Source: Actinomycetota bacterium
Lineage (GTDB): Bacteria > Actinomycetota > Geothermincolia > Geothermincolales > RBG-13-55-18
NCBI GenBank assembly: GCA_028697145.1
Contig: JAQVFR010000004.1
Span: forward strand, 3,390 to 67,389
Length of the DNA stretch: 64,000 nt
Direction of reading: 5' to 3'
Each line of letters opens with the position of its first letter. The stretch's first letter is position 1. The notes under the pieces are model-generated. The model did not search any database. It was not told where the DNA came from and saw only the letters and a program-made list of their open reading frames with translations. Made by a program: the position numbers and the translations under genes. Below are positions 1 to 8,905 of this stretch, piece by piece.

Positions 1-442
1 CCCTCTCCTCCCCGGGGTTCTGCAGGCACAGCCACTCTTCGAAGCCCTCCCGGGTGGTGCCCTCGGCGAAGTGCCATTCGGTGCCTGCCGACGGCACCCC
101 GGTGACGCAGTGCCCCCCGGACCAGGCGCCGTGGTAGAGGAAGTACATGGGCCTCTCGGCGATCACGGGCGCACTGGCGCGGACGGACACCGAGACGTCC
201 CTGCCCGGGCCGACGACGTGGTTGACGTGGAGCGTGGAGCGGGAGTGGGGGGCCAGCTCCAGCGCGTAGGGTATGACCTCTCCCTCGCCGGTCATGAAGG
301 CGAGTTCGGCCGTGGCCCTCTCCTCCCCGGGGTTCTGCAGGCACAGCCACTCTTCGAAGCCCTCCCGGGTGGTGCCCTCGGCGAAGTGCCATTCGGTGCC
401 TGCCGACGGCACCCCGGTGACGCAGTGCCCCCCGGACCAGGC
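1..442. repeat. 127-bp identical direct repeat pair inside the DUF362 gene
   Basis: Positions 1-127 and 316-442 are identical base for base. The offset is 315 bp, exactly 105 codons, so the reading frame is kept. Both lie in the 3' part of the minus-strand DUF362 gene and encode the same repeat segment, which includes a TEWHFAEGTTREGFEEWL core. Identity at the DNA level, including third codon positions, points to recent duplication or gene conversion. More copies may lie beyond the left edge. Confidence 0.95.
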
Positions 443-2026
443 CAAGCCCTCCCGCAGGTCGCGCAGGTGCACGCCGATGCGCTCCGGGTCCGAGGTGACG
501 TCGCGCCCGGCCTGGACCAGGACGGAGGCGGTGGAGTCCAGCATGACGCGGAAGGCGTTGTAGGGGTATCCGGTATTCGGCGTACCGTCGTGGTAGGGAC
601 TGGTCCCCTCACCGAAAGGGGTGTCGGGATCGTGCCGGCCGTAGCCGCTAATGGGGTAGAGCACGTGCTTCCCGGCGTACCAGTCGAGGGCCACCGGATC
701 GGTGCCCGCGAGCAGGATGTCGGCCCGCACCGCCCGGGAATACGGACCGGCGGGCCCATCGGGGTGGGAGGGGCTCACCCAGACGGCGTCCACGATATTG
801 AGGTCGGGGTAGATGACCTCGTTCATCATCCGCCCCATGAAACCCCCGTAGATGAGGTCGTGATGCACGTCGCTGGTAGCGTGGATGGAGGGCACGCCCA
901 TGAAGTTCTTGAGGCTGGCGGTGATCCCGGCGGCGTTGTGGCTCTTGAGCACGGGGACGTTGATGAGCTTGATGCGGCTCTTGTCGTAGCCGGAGCCAGT
1001 CCATATGCCGTTGCGCAGGGACACGCAGGTCCCCCTGCCGGTGACGAACTTGGGGTAGGAGACGTTGCCGCCCAGCAGCACGTAGCCCTGGCGCATATCC
1101 CCCAGGTCGAACTCGTACACGTGGTCGTCGGTGAAGGACCACCAGCTGGAGCAGGACACCCTGGCGGGGTCGCCGAAGGAGTTCACCACCGCCCGGAAGG
1201 ACTGGGCGGGGTCCTCGGCGTTGTTATACACCTGGTCGTAATCGGGACCTCCCTCGCAGTTCTCCACCAGCACCACCTCCCCGCTGAAACCGTCGGGGTG
1301 ATCGAGGATGGCGGCGATCAACCCGCGCACGACGTCGGTGTTGGTCATGCCTCGCTGGTCCCAGGCCGCGTTCACCTTGATCAGCACCACGTCGTCGGCC
1401 GAGACGATGCCTTCCGGCCCCGCCCCGGGGAAATCGCTGCCGCTGCGATAAAGGGAGGTCCCGCTTTCGTCCATGAGGCGGACGAGGGCCCTTACCCCCT
1501 GGTGATACGCGCTTCCCGGCGCTGCTGCGGGCACGTGGGAGACGACGAAGACATCGTGGCTCGATCCCGGCGCGGAGGCCGTCCACGCCGCGGGGACCAG
1601 GGAGGCCGCGCGTGCCCTGGCCCCGTCGAGGTCGGGGACGCTCTCTCCCACCGCCTCCGCGACGGGACCTCCCCCTATCAGCAGGCAAAGTGAGGCCAGG
1701 AGCAGCGAGACGAGTACGGGAAGCAGGCGGCGACGCCTCGCGGGGCTCAGCGCGTGAGCCAGCACTGCAGCCGCGGCCGCCAGGGCCCAGGTGGAGTGCA
1801 CGGCCGCGGCCTGCTGGCAGGGATAGCGCAGCCGAGACGGCTTGCGCCCGCTGCGCAGCAGCAGCCAGGCCAGGCAGAGGGCGCTGAAGAGAGGATAGCC
1901 CCAACGCCAAATGGTGGCCGGGGCAGCCCTGTGCGACCGGGTTCGTTCCTCGATATCAACCGCCCGCCTGGAACGGAGCACGGGTTGACCGCACGGCTTA
2001 TCCGGCGGCTGGAGGCGGGCGGGCAT
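2..2026 (-). CDS. DUF362 domain protein with C-terminal 105-aa repeats (3' end beyond window)
   Basis: The frame is open from the ATG at 2026 to the left edge (675 codons visible), so the C-terminus is missing. Residues about 40-58, 73-90 and 98-118 are hydrophobic. An RYPCQQAA motif lies between the first two, as seen in other membrane-anchored DUF362 proteins. The DUF362 core follows; residues about 349-375 include KLINVPVLKSHNAAGITASL, a family hallmark. From about residue 530 the chain consists of 105-residue repeats with an AEGTTREGFEEWLCLQNPG signature, predicted extracellular beta-rich modules. The start codon overlaps the stop of the upstream HEAT gene as TGATG, so translation is probably coupled. 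DUF362 has no settled function. Surface exposure of the repeat region is inferred from the N-terminal hydrophobic segments. Confidence 0.85.
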   Translation of the reverse strand, partial: MPARLQPPDKPCGQPVLRSRRAVDIEERTRSHRAAPATIWRWGYPLFSALCLAWLLLRSGRKPSRLRYPCQQAAAVHSTWALAAAAAVLAHALSPARRRRLLPVLVSLLLASLCLLIGGGPVAEAVGESVPDLDGARARAASLVPAAWTASAPGSSHDVFVVSHVPAAAPGSAYHQGVRALVRLMDESGTSLYRSGSDFPGAGPEGIVSADDVVLIKVNAAWDQRGMTNTDVVRGLIAAILDHPDGFSGEVVLVENCEGGPDYDQVYNNAEDPAQSFRAVVNSFGDPARVSCSSWWSFTDDHVYEFDLGDMRQGYVLLGGNVSYPKFVTGRGTCVSLRNGIWTGSGYDKSRIKLINVPVLKSHNAAGITASLKNFMGVPSIHATSDVHHDLIYGGFMGRMMNEVIYPDLNIVDAVWVSPSHPDGPAGPYSRAVRADILLAGTDPVALDWYAGKHVLYPISGYGRHDPDTPFGEGTSPYHDGTPNTGYPYNAFRVMLDSTASVLVQAGRDVTSDPERIGVHLRDLREGLAWSGGHCVTGVPSAGTEWHFAEGTTREGFEEWLCLQNPGEERATAELAFMTGEGEVIPYALELAPHSRSTLHVNHVVGPGRDVSVSVRASAPVIAERPMYFLYHGAWSGGHCVTGVPSAGTEWHFAEGTTREGFEEWLCLQNPGEER

Positions 2027-2640
2027 CAGCTCCCGCTTCCGCCATCCGGCCGGGGCGCGTCCTCCCGGCCTCCCCGAGCGGCGGCCGCATCCCCCGCCCC
2101 TCGTTCTCCCCGCTCTTCACGTTCGCCCGCGACCGCCGCCAGGGCTTCGGAGGCGCCGATCGCCTCCAGCGCGGACAGAGCCGCCTCGCTCACCTCCCGC
2201 CTGGGATCCCGCAACAGCGCCGCTAGCTCGTCCGCCACCCCAGGGTCTCCTATCCTGCCCAGGCTGCGGGCGGCGCCCCTGCGCCTGGACCCGAGGCGGG
2301 AACGAAGCTGCCTCGTGCGGGCCTGCGTGAATCCGCTGAGCCGGTACAGCTCGGCGACCTCCTTCTTCATGTCATCCACACCCTCGTCCCCCATGCGCAG
2401 CAGGACCTCCTCCAGCGCCTTGCGGTCGGGGTCGGGAAGCAGCGTCTCCAGGATGTCATCGGGGCTCATTTTCGGCAGTGCCGCGTACAGGATGGTCTCG
2501 TATCCCCGCATCGTCTCCAGCCTGCGGGCCCTGGCATAGACCTGCAGTATACGCACGAGCATATATACCGCGAAGACGGTGAGGAGGACGACGATACACG
2601 CCAGGACGAGAAAAAGCACGGTTCCCATGGCCTCTCCCAT
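2026..2640 (-). CDS. Membrane-anchored HEAT-repeat protein
   Basis: 204 aa. Residues about 7-30 form one strong transmembrane segment; a basic segment follows (YARARRLETMRGYE). Residues about 110-170 look like HEAT/PBS-lyase repeats (GAARSLGRIGDPGVADELAALL, then ALSALEAIG). The last 30 residues are low-complexity and charged. A cytoplasmic protein-protein interaction scaffold tethered to the membrane is the simplest reading. It is the first gene of a two-gene unit with the DUF362 protein downstream (TGATG overlap). No catalytic motif is visible. An in-frame ATG at 2628 is an alternative start. Confidence 0.7.
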   Translation of the reverse strand: MGEAMGTVLFLVLACIVVLLTVFAVYMLVRILQVYARARRLETMRGYETILYAALPKMSPDDILETLLPDPDRKALEEVLLRMGDEGVDDMKKEVAELYRLSGFTQARTRQLRSRLGSRRRGAARSLGRIGDPGVADELAALLRDPRREVSEAALSALEAIGASEALAAVAGEREERGERGAGDAAAARGGREDAPRPDGGSGS

Positions 2641-2765
2641 GTTCCGTCTGTCCGGGGTCCTCGATCTTTTTGTTATTATAAATCCTGCCGATGGGGGTTT
2701 ACAGGACGGCCCCGGCCGCCATGGCGCGCGGCGCGCGTTCCGGAGCCGCCCGGGGAGGAAGACCG

Positions 2766-3635
2766 ATGTTCGTGATCGATGCCCATACCCACATGTTCCC
2801 GGCGGAGGTGCGGGAGCGGCCCGGGGAGGTGGAAGACGCCGAGGCCGCCTTCAAGCTGATGTTCGGGCAGGGAAAGTCCCGCATGACCGGCCCCGAGACC
2901 ATGCTCTCCGAGATGGATGCCGCCGGCGTGGATATGGCCGTGCTCTGCCCCTTTCCCTGGACGACCCTGGAGCGCTGCGCGGAGAACAACGACTACCTGC
3001 TCGACGTGGCCTCTTACCGGCCGGAACGCTTTCTCCCCTTCGCGGTGACCAGTCCCGCGCTGGGGAAGGGCGCCTTGAGGGAGGCGAGGCGCTGCCTGGA
3101 GGCGGGAGCACGCGGCCTGGGCGAACTGCACGCGCAGCCCCAGGGGTTCGACTTGAGCGACCGCGAGACCATGGCGCCCCTTATGGAGCTGGCCATGGAG
3201 TACGGGGTCCCGGTGATGATACACGTCAACGAGCCTGTGGGGCACGACTATCCGGGGAAGGGCCCGGTAACGCCGCAGGCGATATACGGCTTCGTGAGAG
3301 AATTCCCCGGGGTAGACCTCATACTCCCGCACTGGGGGGGCGGACTCCCCTTCTACGAGCTCATGCCCGAGGTGGCGGAGGCGTGCGCGCGCGTATATTA
3401 CGATTCCGCCGCCTCACCCTACCTCTACCGCGGAGAGGTATACCGGCTGGCCGCGGCAGCGGCCGGAACGGAGAAGATACTCTTCGCCACCGACTACCCC
3501 CTGCTCCCCTACGAACGCACCCTCGCCGACGCGCGCGGGGGCATGGCGGGATCCGCTTGCGAGCAGGCGGTACTGGGCGGGAACGCCGCGCGCCTCTTCC
3601 GCGTCGATATCTCCGGGAATCCGGAAAAGTTCTGA
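2766..3635 (+). CDS. Amidohydrolase 2 family metal-dependent hydrolase
   Basis: 289 aa, the usual size for PF04909 TIM-barrel hydrolases/decarboxylases. Visible metal-site motifs are DAHTHMF at residues 5-11 (HxH), PVMIHVNEP near 153 (His), LPHWGGGLPFY near 187 (His), and LFATDYPLLPYER near 241 (the barrel-end Asp). A GGGGAGGA ribosome-binding site 6 nt upstream fixes the start at MFVIDAHTH; a longer in-frame start at 2691 would add an unlikely Arg/Ala-rich tail. The gene is divergent from the HEAT/DUF362 pair and stands alone. The substrate cannot be told; related proteins act on aromatic or hydroxylated acids or on unknown amides. Confidence 0.85.
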   Translation: MFVIDAHTHMFPAEVRERPGEVEDAEAAFKLMFGQGKSRMTGPETMLSEMDAAGVDMAVLCPFPWTTLERCAENNDYLLDVASYRPERFLPFAVTSPALGKGALREARRCLEAGARGLGELHAQPQGFDLSDRETMAPLMELAMEYGVPVMIHVNEPVGHDYPGKGPVTPQAIYGFVREFPGVDLILPHWGGGLPFYELMPEVAEACARVYYDSAASPYLYRGEVYRLAAAAAGTEKILFATDYPLLPYERTLADARGGMAGSACEQAVLGGNAARLFRVDISGNPEKF

Positions 3636-3707
3636 GGCGGCGGGGAGGAATGCCGCCGCCCCGGAGTGAATAAAGAGAAAAAGCTCGCGGAAAGGAGCGC
3701 AAAGAAC

Positions 3708-4847
3708 ATGTCCTCGAAACGTGTCGCCCGCAGCCGCACGGCATCGACCCTCACGATCGTATCTCTGCTTGTTTTAACCCTATTGCTGCCCCTGGCCGGT
3801 TGCACCGCCACCAAGGCCTCTACGGACGGGGGAGGCGAGTCCGCGCCCGAGCCGGAAAAGCCCCCGGTCAACCCCCTCACGGGCGAGGAGGTAGCGTCGT
3901 GGGACCTGGTCACGCGGCGCCCCCTGGCGGTGAAGGTGGAGAACGACGCCGCAGCGCGGCCCCAGAGCGGCATCGTCGACGCGGACCTGGTCTACGAGGA
4001 ACTGGTAGAGGGGGGGATCACCCGTTTCATCTGCATCTACCTGTCGAAGGAAGCCTCGGCTATCGGCCCCACCCGCAGCGCGCGGCCCTCCGATATAGAC
4101 ATAACCTCTTTCCTGGACCCCCTGCTCATCTGCAGCGGCGGATCGAGCGCGGTCATGTCCATGGTCCAGGCATCCGGGATGAAGTACATCACCGAGGATT
4201 CCACGTACTTCTGGAGGGAACGCAGCCGTCGCGCGCCCCATAACCTCTACACCAGCACCGCCCTGCTGCGGCAGTTCCTGCTGGAAGGCGGCGATTCCTT
4301 CAACGCCCTTCCGGACAGCGGCCTTTACTTCGCGGAGCCCGGGGACGGTGAGGCGGAGGAAGAGGAGGCGGAGGAGGACGCGAGCGAAGGCGAGGAGGAA
4401 AGCGCCGGCGAGAGCGCCGCCCCCGAGAGCGCCATGGTGGGAAAGGCCACGGCGATCAACATCGCCTACAAAGCGGCGATGTGCGCCGCCTCCTACCAGT
4501 ACGATGCCGCGTCCGATAGGTACCTTCACTTCATCCAGGGGTCGCCGCACAACGACCTCACCACCGGGAAAAGTGTGGCGCCCCGCAACGTGATCGTCCA
4601 GTACGTGACGGTCACCAACAGCGGCCTGAGGGACGTGACCGGAGCCCCGGTCCCGGTCTCCCAGGTCACCGGGAGCGGGAGGTGCCTCGTGTTCACGGGC
4701 GGCGAGGTCCACCACGCCACCTGGAGGAAAAACAGCCGCTCCGACGCCACGACCTTCAGCGACGAGAACGGGAGCCCGGTGCCGCTGCGTCCAGGCCAGA
4801 CCTGGATCCACCTCATCCCGGAGGATATACCCGTCACCTACCAGTAG
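3708..4847 (+). CDS. DUF3048 (YerB-like) lipoprotein
   Basis: 379 aa. The N-terminus is a lipoprotein signal: basic start, hydrophobic stretch, and LAGC lipobox at about residues 26-30, so it is predicted to be anchored on the outer face of the membrane. Two DUF3048 domains follow: residues about 50-200 (RRPLAVKVENDAAARPQSG, EGGITRFICIY, GPTRSARPSDI) and about 245-379 (SPHNDLTTGKSVAPRNVIVQ, RPGQTWIHLIPEDIPVTY). Residues about 212-244 between them are an acidic Glu/Ala/Ser insertion. The ATG at 3708 has AAAGGAG 11 nt upstream; an in-frame GTG at 3666 is less likely. Bacillus YerB is the namesake; the biochemical role is unknown. Confidence 0.85.
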   Translation: MSSKRVARSRTASTLTIVSLLVLTLLLPLAGCTATKASTDGGGESAPEPEKPPVNPLTGEEVASWDLVTRRPLAVKVENDAAARPQSGIVDADLVYEELVEGGITRFICIYLSKEASAIGPTRSARPSDIDITSFLDPLLICSGGSSAVMSMVQASGMKYITEDSTYFWRERSRRAPHNLYTSTALLRQFLLEGGDSFNALPDSGLYFAEPGDGEAEEEEAEEDASEGEEESAGESAAPESAMVGKATAINIAYKAAMCAASYQYDAASDRYLHFIQGSPHNDLTTGKSVAPRNVIVQYVTVTNSGLRDVTGAPVPVSQVTGSGRCLVFTGGEVHHATWRKNSRSDATTFSDENGSPVPLRPGQTWIHLIPEDIPVTYQ

Positions 4848-4866
4848 GGCTCCGCCCGCCGGGCCA

Positions 4867-5592
4867 TCAGGGCTGGACGGCGCCGCTCCTCATCAGGCCG
4901 GGCAGCTCCCCCAGGGAGGTTATGACCGTGCAATCCGGGTCCGGGGACCATCCCCAACGGTCCAGGAGCACCGGCCGGATGCCCGCGGAGCGGGCCCCCA
5001 GCACGTCGGCATAGTAATGGTCCCCCACGTGCACGGCCTCGTCCGCGGCGACGCCGACCCTTCCCAGTGCGCTGTGGAAGATGGAGGCCTGCGGTTTGAT
5101 CTGGCCCAGGTTCGCGGAGCTGATCACGAACTCGAGGTAACGGCTCAGGCCGAGATGGTGGCAGAGGCCGGGAAGGCGCGCGTCCCAGTTGGACACGATG
5201 CCCATGCGCATTCCCATCCCGTGCAGCTCCCGCACGGCGGGAAGGACGTCCGGGAAAAGGGCCCAGCGGTCTCCCCTCCCGAACTCCTCGTAGAGCAGCC
5301 GTCCCACGTCCAGGTGGTCCTCCACTCCGACCTCGGCCACGGCAAGGGCGTACATCTCGCTCCACATCGCCGCGGCCTCCGCCTCCGAGGCCCAGAAGGT
5401 GTCGTCGCTCCAGTACCTCTCCTCGTAATAGCGCTCCGCTCTCTCCAGGCCGCGCTGCAGTTCCTCCGCGGGGGGATGGTGGCCGCGACCGGCCAGCACC
5501 TCCACGCATACCTCCTCCACGGAAGGATTGGGCAGGAGCAGGGTGTTGCCCGCATCGAAAAAGACCGCCTTTATAGCGCTCATCATGTCCAT
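4867..5592 (-). CDS. HAD-superfamily hydrolase (HAD-IA, REG-2/HDHD3-like)
   Basis: 241 aa. Motif I is FFDAGNTLL (nucleophile Asp in place; the second position of the usual DxD is Gly). Motif II is IVSNWD, motif III is the Lys of QIKPQASIF, and motif IV is HVGDHYYADVLGARSAG. A helical cap domain lies at residues about 18-100. Replacement of the general acid/base Asp by Gly occurs in the REG-2/HDHD3 branch and may mean weak or altered phosphatase activity. The neighbour on the same strand (5670-6338) is 77 bp away and could share a transcript. Substrate unknown. Confidence 0.8.
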   Translation of the reverse strand: MDMMSAIKAVFFDAGNTLLLPNPSVEEVCVEVLAGRGHHPPAEELQRGLERAERYYEERYWSDDTFWASEAEAAAMWSEMYALAVAEVGVEDHLDVGRLLYEEFGRGDRWALFPDVLPAVRELHGMGMRMGIVSNWDARLPGLCHHLGLSRYLEFVISSANLGQIKPQASIFHSALGRVGVAADEAVHVGDHYYADVLGARSAGIRPVLLDRWGWSPDPDCTVITSLGELPGLMRSGAVQP

Positions 5593-5669
5593 TCACCTCT
5601 CAGAAGGATTGTATCAAAGCGCGGAGACGGACTGGACACGGAGAACAACCGTCCCGGGGGATAACGACG

Positions 5670-6338
5670 TCAGTCCCCCTCTTCGGAAATCTCGCCGGCG
5701 GGTTTGTCTTCCTTCGCCCGCAAGTAGACAAAGAACAGGAAGCCGGCCAGCAGCGCCAGGAACACCAGGGTCCCCTGCCACCCGAGCAGGAAAGAGAAGG
5801 AGGTCGCCAGGGACACGACCAGCGCGGCGATCACCACACCGAAGAATATGAATGGCAAAGCCACCTTCGTGGGTATGCCGAAGAGAAATGCCGCGACCGC
5901 GCCCGTCCATGCGCCGGTTATGGGGAGGGGTATAGCCACGAAGATCATGAGCGCGACCTCCTTCCACCTCTCGAAGGACTTGGTATGCTTGCGGCGGGTG
6001 CGGGTGAAAAGCCAGTCGAAAAACCTATTCATGAGCCGGGAATGCTCGCTTAGCCAGCGCGAAACCGGCCCGAGAAACCACAGGATAAAGGGAATTGGTA
6101 TCATGTTTCCTATCACCGCGAACACCGCTGCCTTCCATACCGGCATGCCCAGGGCGGCACCCGCAGGGATGCCTCCCCTCAGCTCGAAGATGGGCAGCAT
6201 GGAGATGATCATCACCACCAGGAAGGAGGGGATGCCCTCCAGGGCCTCGCGAAAGCGGTCGGCCAGGCTGGCGTAAGGCATCAGCTTCAGCGCCAGGCGA
6301 TATATGAAACCGCTAAACGTGCTCAAGCTCTCTCCCAC
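5670..6338 (-). CDS. Small multidrug export protein family (COG2426) membrane protein
   Basis: 222 aa integral membrane protein with about five hydrophobic segments. The signature PIFELRGGIPAG (residues about 49-60) and a second matching half near LPITGAWTGAVAAFLFGIP identify the Sm_multidrug_ex family (PF06695), a distant relative of SNARE-associated/DedA proteins. Drug export is a family label without direct proof. The tail is polar and acidic. It is divergent from murT; the shared 164-bp gap must hold both promoters. Confidence 0.8.
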   Translation of the reverse strand: MGESLSTFSGFIYRLALKLMPYASLADRFREALEGIPSFLVVMIISMLPIFELRGGIPAGAALGMPVWKAAVFAVIGNMIPIPFILWFLGPVSRWLSEHSRLMNRFFDWLFTRTRRKHTKSFERWKEVALMIFVAIPLPITGAWTGAVAAFLFGIPTKVALPFIFFGVVIAALVVSLATSFSFLLGWQGTLVFLALLAGFLFFVYLRAKEDKPAGEISEEGD

Positions 6339-6502
6339 GATGTTCTGCGGAAGCCGGCATCTCGTTGCGTAGACGGGTCCTACACATTATCCACAATGCC
6401 CACCTGCCTTTCAACACGCCGAAGCCGTGCGTCCTCTCCGGCATACGCCCCGGGCTGCGGTCACGCTTGCGCGACGCGCTGACGGTGGCGTTCAATAGAC
6501 CC

Positions 6503-7909
6503 ATGACGGATAAAAGCAGGAGGACGAGGCTTGCCGCCTCGGTGGCGGCCGGAAAGGCGGTCACCCAGCTCTCGCGGCGCCTGGGCGCGGGGGCGGGCTC
6601 CAACTTCCCCGGGAGGGTTGTGCTGCGCCTCTACCCGGAAGCGCCCGAGGAGATGGCCGCCTCCCTCGCGGGAGGTTGCGTCCTGGTGAGCGGCACCAAC
6701 GGCAAGACCACCACCTCCAACCTGCTGGCGGGGATGATGCGGGCGGGCGGGATGCTGCCCGTGCACAACCGCGTGGGGGCTAACCTCATGACCGGCATCA
6801 CCGCCGCCCTGGCCCAGGCCTCAGACCGCAAGGGCATTCCCCGCGGCGACATCGGCCTCTTCGAAGTGGACGAGGCCACGCTTCCCGCCGCGGTGAGACG
6901 CCTGCGGCCCCGCCTGGTCATCGTCACCAACCTCTTCCGCGACCAGCTGGACCGCTACGGCGAACTGGAGTCCCTCGCGCGCAAGATGGACGCGGCCCTC
7001 AAGGACCTCGACGGAGAGGCGGTGGTGCTGCTCAATGCCGACGACCCACTGGTGGCCTCCCTGGGACGCGACTGTCCGGCCCGCATCTACTATTACGGCA
7101 TCGAGTACGCGGGGGTGGCCGAGGCGGGGCTGCGCCATGCCGCCGATTCCAAGCACTGCCGCGAGTGCGGGTCGCCCCTGGACTTCAAGGCGAATTACTT
7201 CGGCCATATGGGCAAATATTCCTGCCCGGGCTGCGGCGCCGCCCGCCCGCCGGTGGATTTCGCGGCCACACATATCGAGCTCTCGGGTACGCGGGGATCG
7301 CGGGTGAGGCTTTCCACCCCGCGCTGGCAGGGCGAGCTCTTCCTGGGCCTCCCCGGGCTGTATAACGTGCACAACCTCCTGGCCGCCTCCGGGTGCGCCC
7401 AGCTCCTGGGGCTGGACAGGGAAGCGGTGGAGCGGGGCGTGGAGGGGTACAGCACCGCTTTCGGGCGGGGCGAGCGCATCCCGGTGGGGGGACGAGACCT
7501 CTTCCTGGTGCTCTCGAAGAACCCCACCGGGTTCAACGAGGTCATCCGCACCCTGCGGGGCGAGGGGACGGGCCTGCCCCTGCTGGCCGCCCTCAACGAC
7601 CGCATCGCCGACGGTCGTGACGTCTCCTGGATATGGGACGTGGACTTCGAGGAACTGGCGCCGCTGGCGCGCTACCTGGTGGCGACGGGGACGCGCGCCC
7701 GCGACATGGCCCTGCGCATGAAGTACGCCGGCCTCCACCCCTCCGCCATACGGGTGGAGCCGGAGCTCAAGCGTGCCCTGCGCGCAGCCCTGGAGGGGGC
7801 GGATGAAGGAGAGACGGTATACGCGCTCACCACTTATACCGCCACCCTGGACCTGCGCCGCCTGCTCACGCGCATGAAGGCCGCCCCGGGGCTGTGGAAG
7901 GAGGCCTGA
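6503..7909 (+). CDS. murT: Lipid II isoglutaminyl synthase, Mur ligase-like subunit MurT
   Basis: 468 aa. Together with GatD it amidates the alpha-carboxyl of D-Glu in lipid II, using ATP and glutamine-derived ammonia, at the inner face of the membrane. Visible features are the Mur ligase P-loop VSGTNGKTTTSN at about residues 60-71, the TNLFRDQLDRYGELE motif, a four-cysteine zinc ribbon inserted at about 218-245 (CRECG...CPGCG), and the C-terminal DUF1727 domain. The start is placed at MTDKSRRTRL; an upstream ATG at 6365 is in frame but adds an atypical 46 residues. gatD begins 4 nt after the stop, the normal murT-gatD arrangement of Actinomycetota and Bacillota. Confidence 0.93.
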   Translation: MTDKSRRTRLAASVAAGKAVTQLSRRLGAGAGSNFPGRVVLRLYPEAPEEMAASLAGGCVLVSGTNGKTTTSNLLAGMMRAGGMLPVHNRVGANLMTGITAALAQASDRKGIPRGDIGLFEVDEATLPAAVRRLRPRLVIVTNLFRDQLDRYGELESLARKMDAALKDLDGEAVVLLNADDPLVASLGRDCPARIYYYGIEYAGVAEAGLRHAADSKHCRECGSPLDFKANYFGHMGKYSCPGCGAARPPVDFAATHIELSGTRGSRVRLSTPRWQGELFLGLPGLYNVHNLLAASGCAQLLGLDREAVERGVEGYSTAFGRGERIPVGGRDLFLVLSKNPTGFNEVIRTLRGEGTGLPLLAALNDRIADGRDVSWIWDVDFEELAPLARYLVATGTRARDMALRMKYAGLHPSAIRVEPELKRALRAALEGADEGETVYALTTYTATLDLRRLLTRMKAAPGLWKEA

Positions 7910-7913
7910 GCGC

Positions 7914-8681
7914 ATGGGCACGCCGGAGCTGCGCATCTGCCACCTCTACCCGGAGCTCATGAACATCTACGGCGACCGCGGCAACGTCATCGCCCTGGCA
8001 CAGCGCTGCCGCTGGCGGGGATACGGCGTACGCGTCACGCCCGTGAGCCTCGGCGACGGGCTGGACCCCACCGAACACGACCTCTATTTCATCGGCGGCG
8101 GCCAGGACCGCGAGCAGATCCTGGTGTGCGAGGACCTCGCCCGCGAGAAGGGAGATGCGCTGCGCCAGGCGGTCGAGGACGGCGCGGCCCTGCTGTCCAT
8201 CTGCGGGGGATTCCAGCTGCTGGGGGATCATTTCCTCACCTATACCGGGGAAGACCTGCCGGGCATATCCCTCTTCGACGCGAAGACGGCCGGGGGAGAT
8301 GCCCGTTTCATCGGCAACGTGGCGGTCGAGAGCGGGCTGGAGGGCGTGGAAGGGGTACTGGTCGGTTTCGAGAACCATTCCGGCCGCACCTATCTCGGCT
8401 CCGGATGCAGGCCGCTGGGCGGGGTGATCAGGGGATACGGCAACAACGGAGAGGACGGGCAGGAAGGCTGCGTCTACCGCAACGCCATAGGCACCTACCT
8501 GCACGGTTCGCTGCTGCCCAAGAACCCGCGCCTGGCGGACTGGCTCATCCTGCGCGCGCTGCGCCGCCGCCACGACCTCGATGAACTGCCCCGGCTCGAC
8601 GATTCCCTGGAGGAAGCGGCACACCGCGCCGCTCTGGAGCTGACCCTGCGGGAGAAGCGGCGGCGCGGGGTCAGCCCTTAA
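7914..8681 (+). CDS. gatD: Lipid II isoglutaminyl synthase, glutaminase subunit GatD
   Basis: 255 aa, class I glutamine amidotransferase fold. It supplies ammonia to MurT. The nucleophile is Cys97 in SICGGFQLLG; the catalytic His is His197 in YLHGSLLPKN. The N-terminal HLYPELMNIYGDRGN motif is characteristic of GatD/CobB-CobQ-like glutaminases. It is co-transcribed with murT (4-nt gap). This pair is a clear indicator of amidated, Gram-positive-type peptidoglycan precursors. Confidence 0.93.
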   Translation: MGTPELRICHLYPELMNIYGDRGNVIALAQRCRWRGYGVRVTPVSLGDGLDPTEHDLYFIGGGQDREQILVCEDLAREKGDALRQAVEDGAALLSICGGFQLLGDHFLTYTGEDLPGISLFDAKTAGGDARFIGNVAVESGLEGVEGVLVGFENHSGRTYLGSGCRPLGGVIRGYGNNGEDGQEGCVYRNAIGTYLHGSLLPKNPRLADWLILRALRRRHDLDELPRLDDSLEEAAHRAALELTLREKRRRGVSP

Positions 8682-8682
8682 C

Positions 8683-8904
8683 ATTCATCATTTCATTTGC
8701 ACTGCTAACGATATCGAGCTCATACGCGAGGACTGGGTCACCGGGGTGCTGGTCGGAGGGACCCTTATCGGGAGCACAGGCGAGGCTCAGGCCATCGAAT
8801 CCCCCATCAAGATGCGGGCCGACTTATCCCCCTGGCGCGGCCACCTCTTCGAGCCCGGCTTCGACGCCAAAAAAATCCCGAAGGGGCCTAGGCCGGAAGA
8901 CTAG
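8683..8904 (+). pseudogene. Possible 3' remnant of a protein-coding gene
   Basis: A frame open from at least 8683 to the TAG at 8902-8904 encodes a plausible protein end: NDIELIREDWVTGVLVGG, then IKMRADLSPWRGHLFEPG, then KKIPKGPRPED. It lacks a convincing start or ribosome-binding site and begins within a few bases of the gatD stop in another frame. It looks like the C-terminal piece of a gene whose 5' part is gone. The parent family is not recognised. It may instead be a chance open frame in GC-rich DNA. Confidence 0.3.
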
Positions 8905-8905
8905 C

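Noticed and set aside
71-1693. 540-codon plus-strand open frame opposite the DUF362 gene
   Set aside because: It is the antisense shadow of a GC-rich gene: Gly/Val/Arg/His-rich, no family motif, and the minus frame encodes a clear DUF362 protein.
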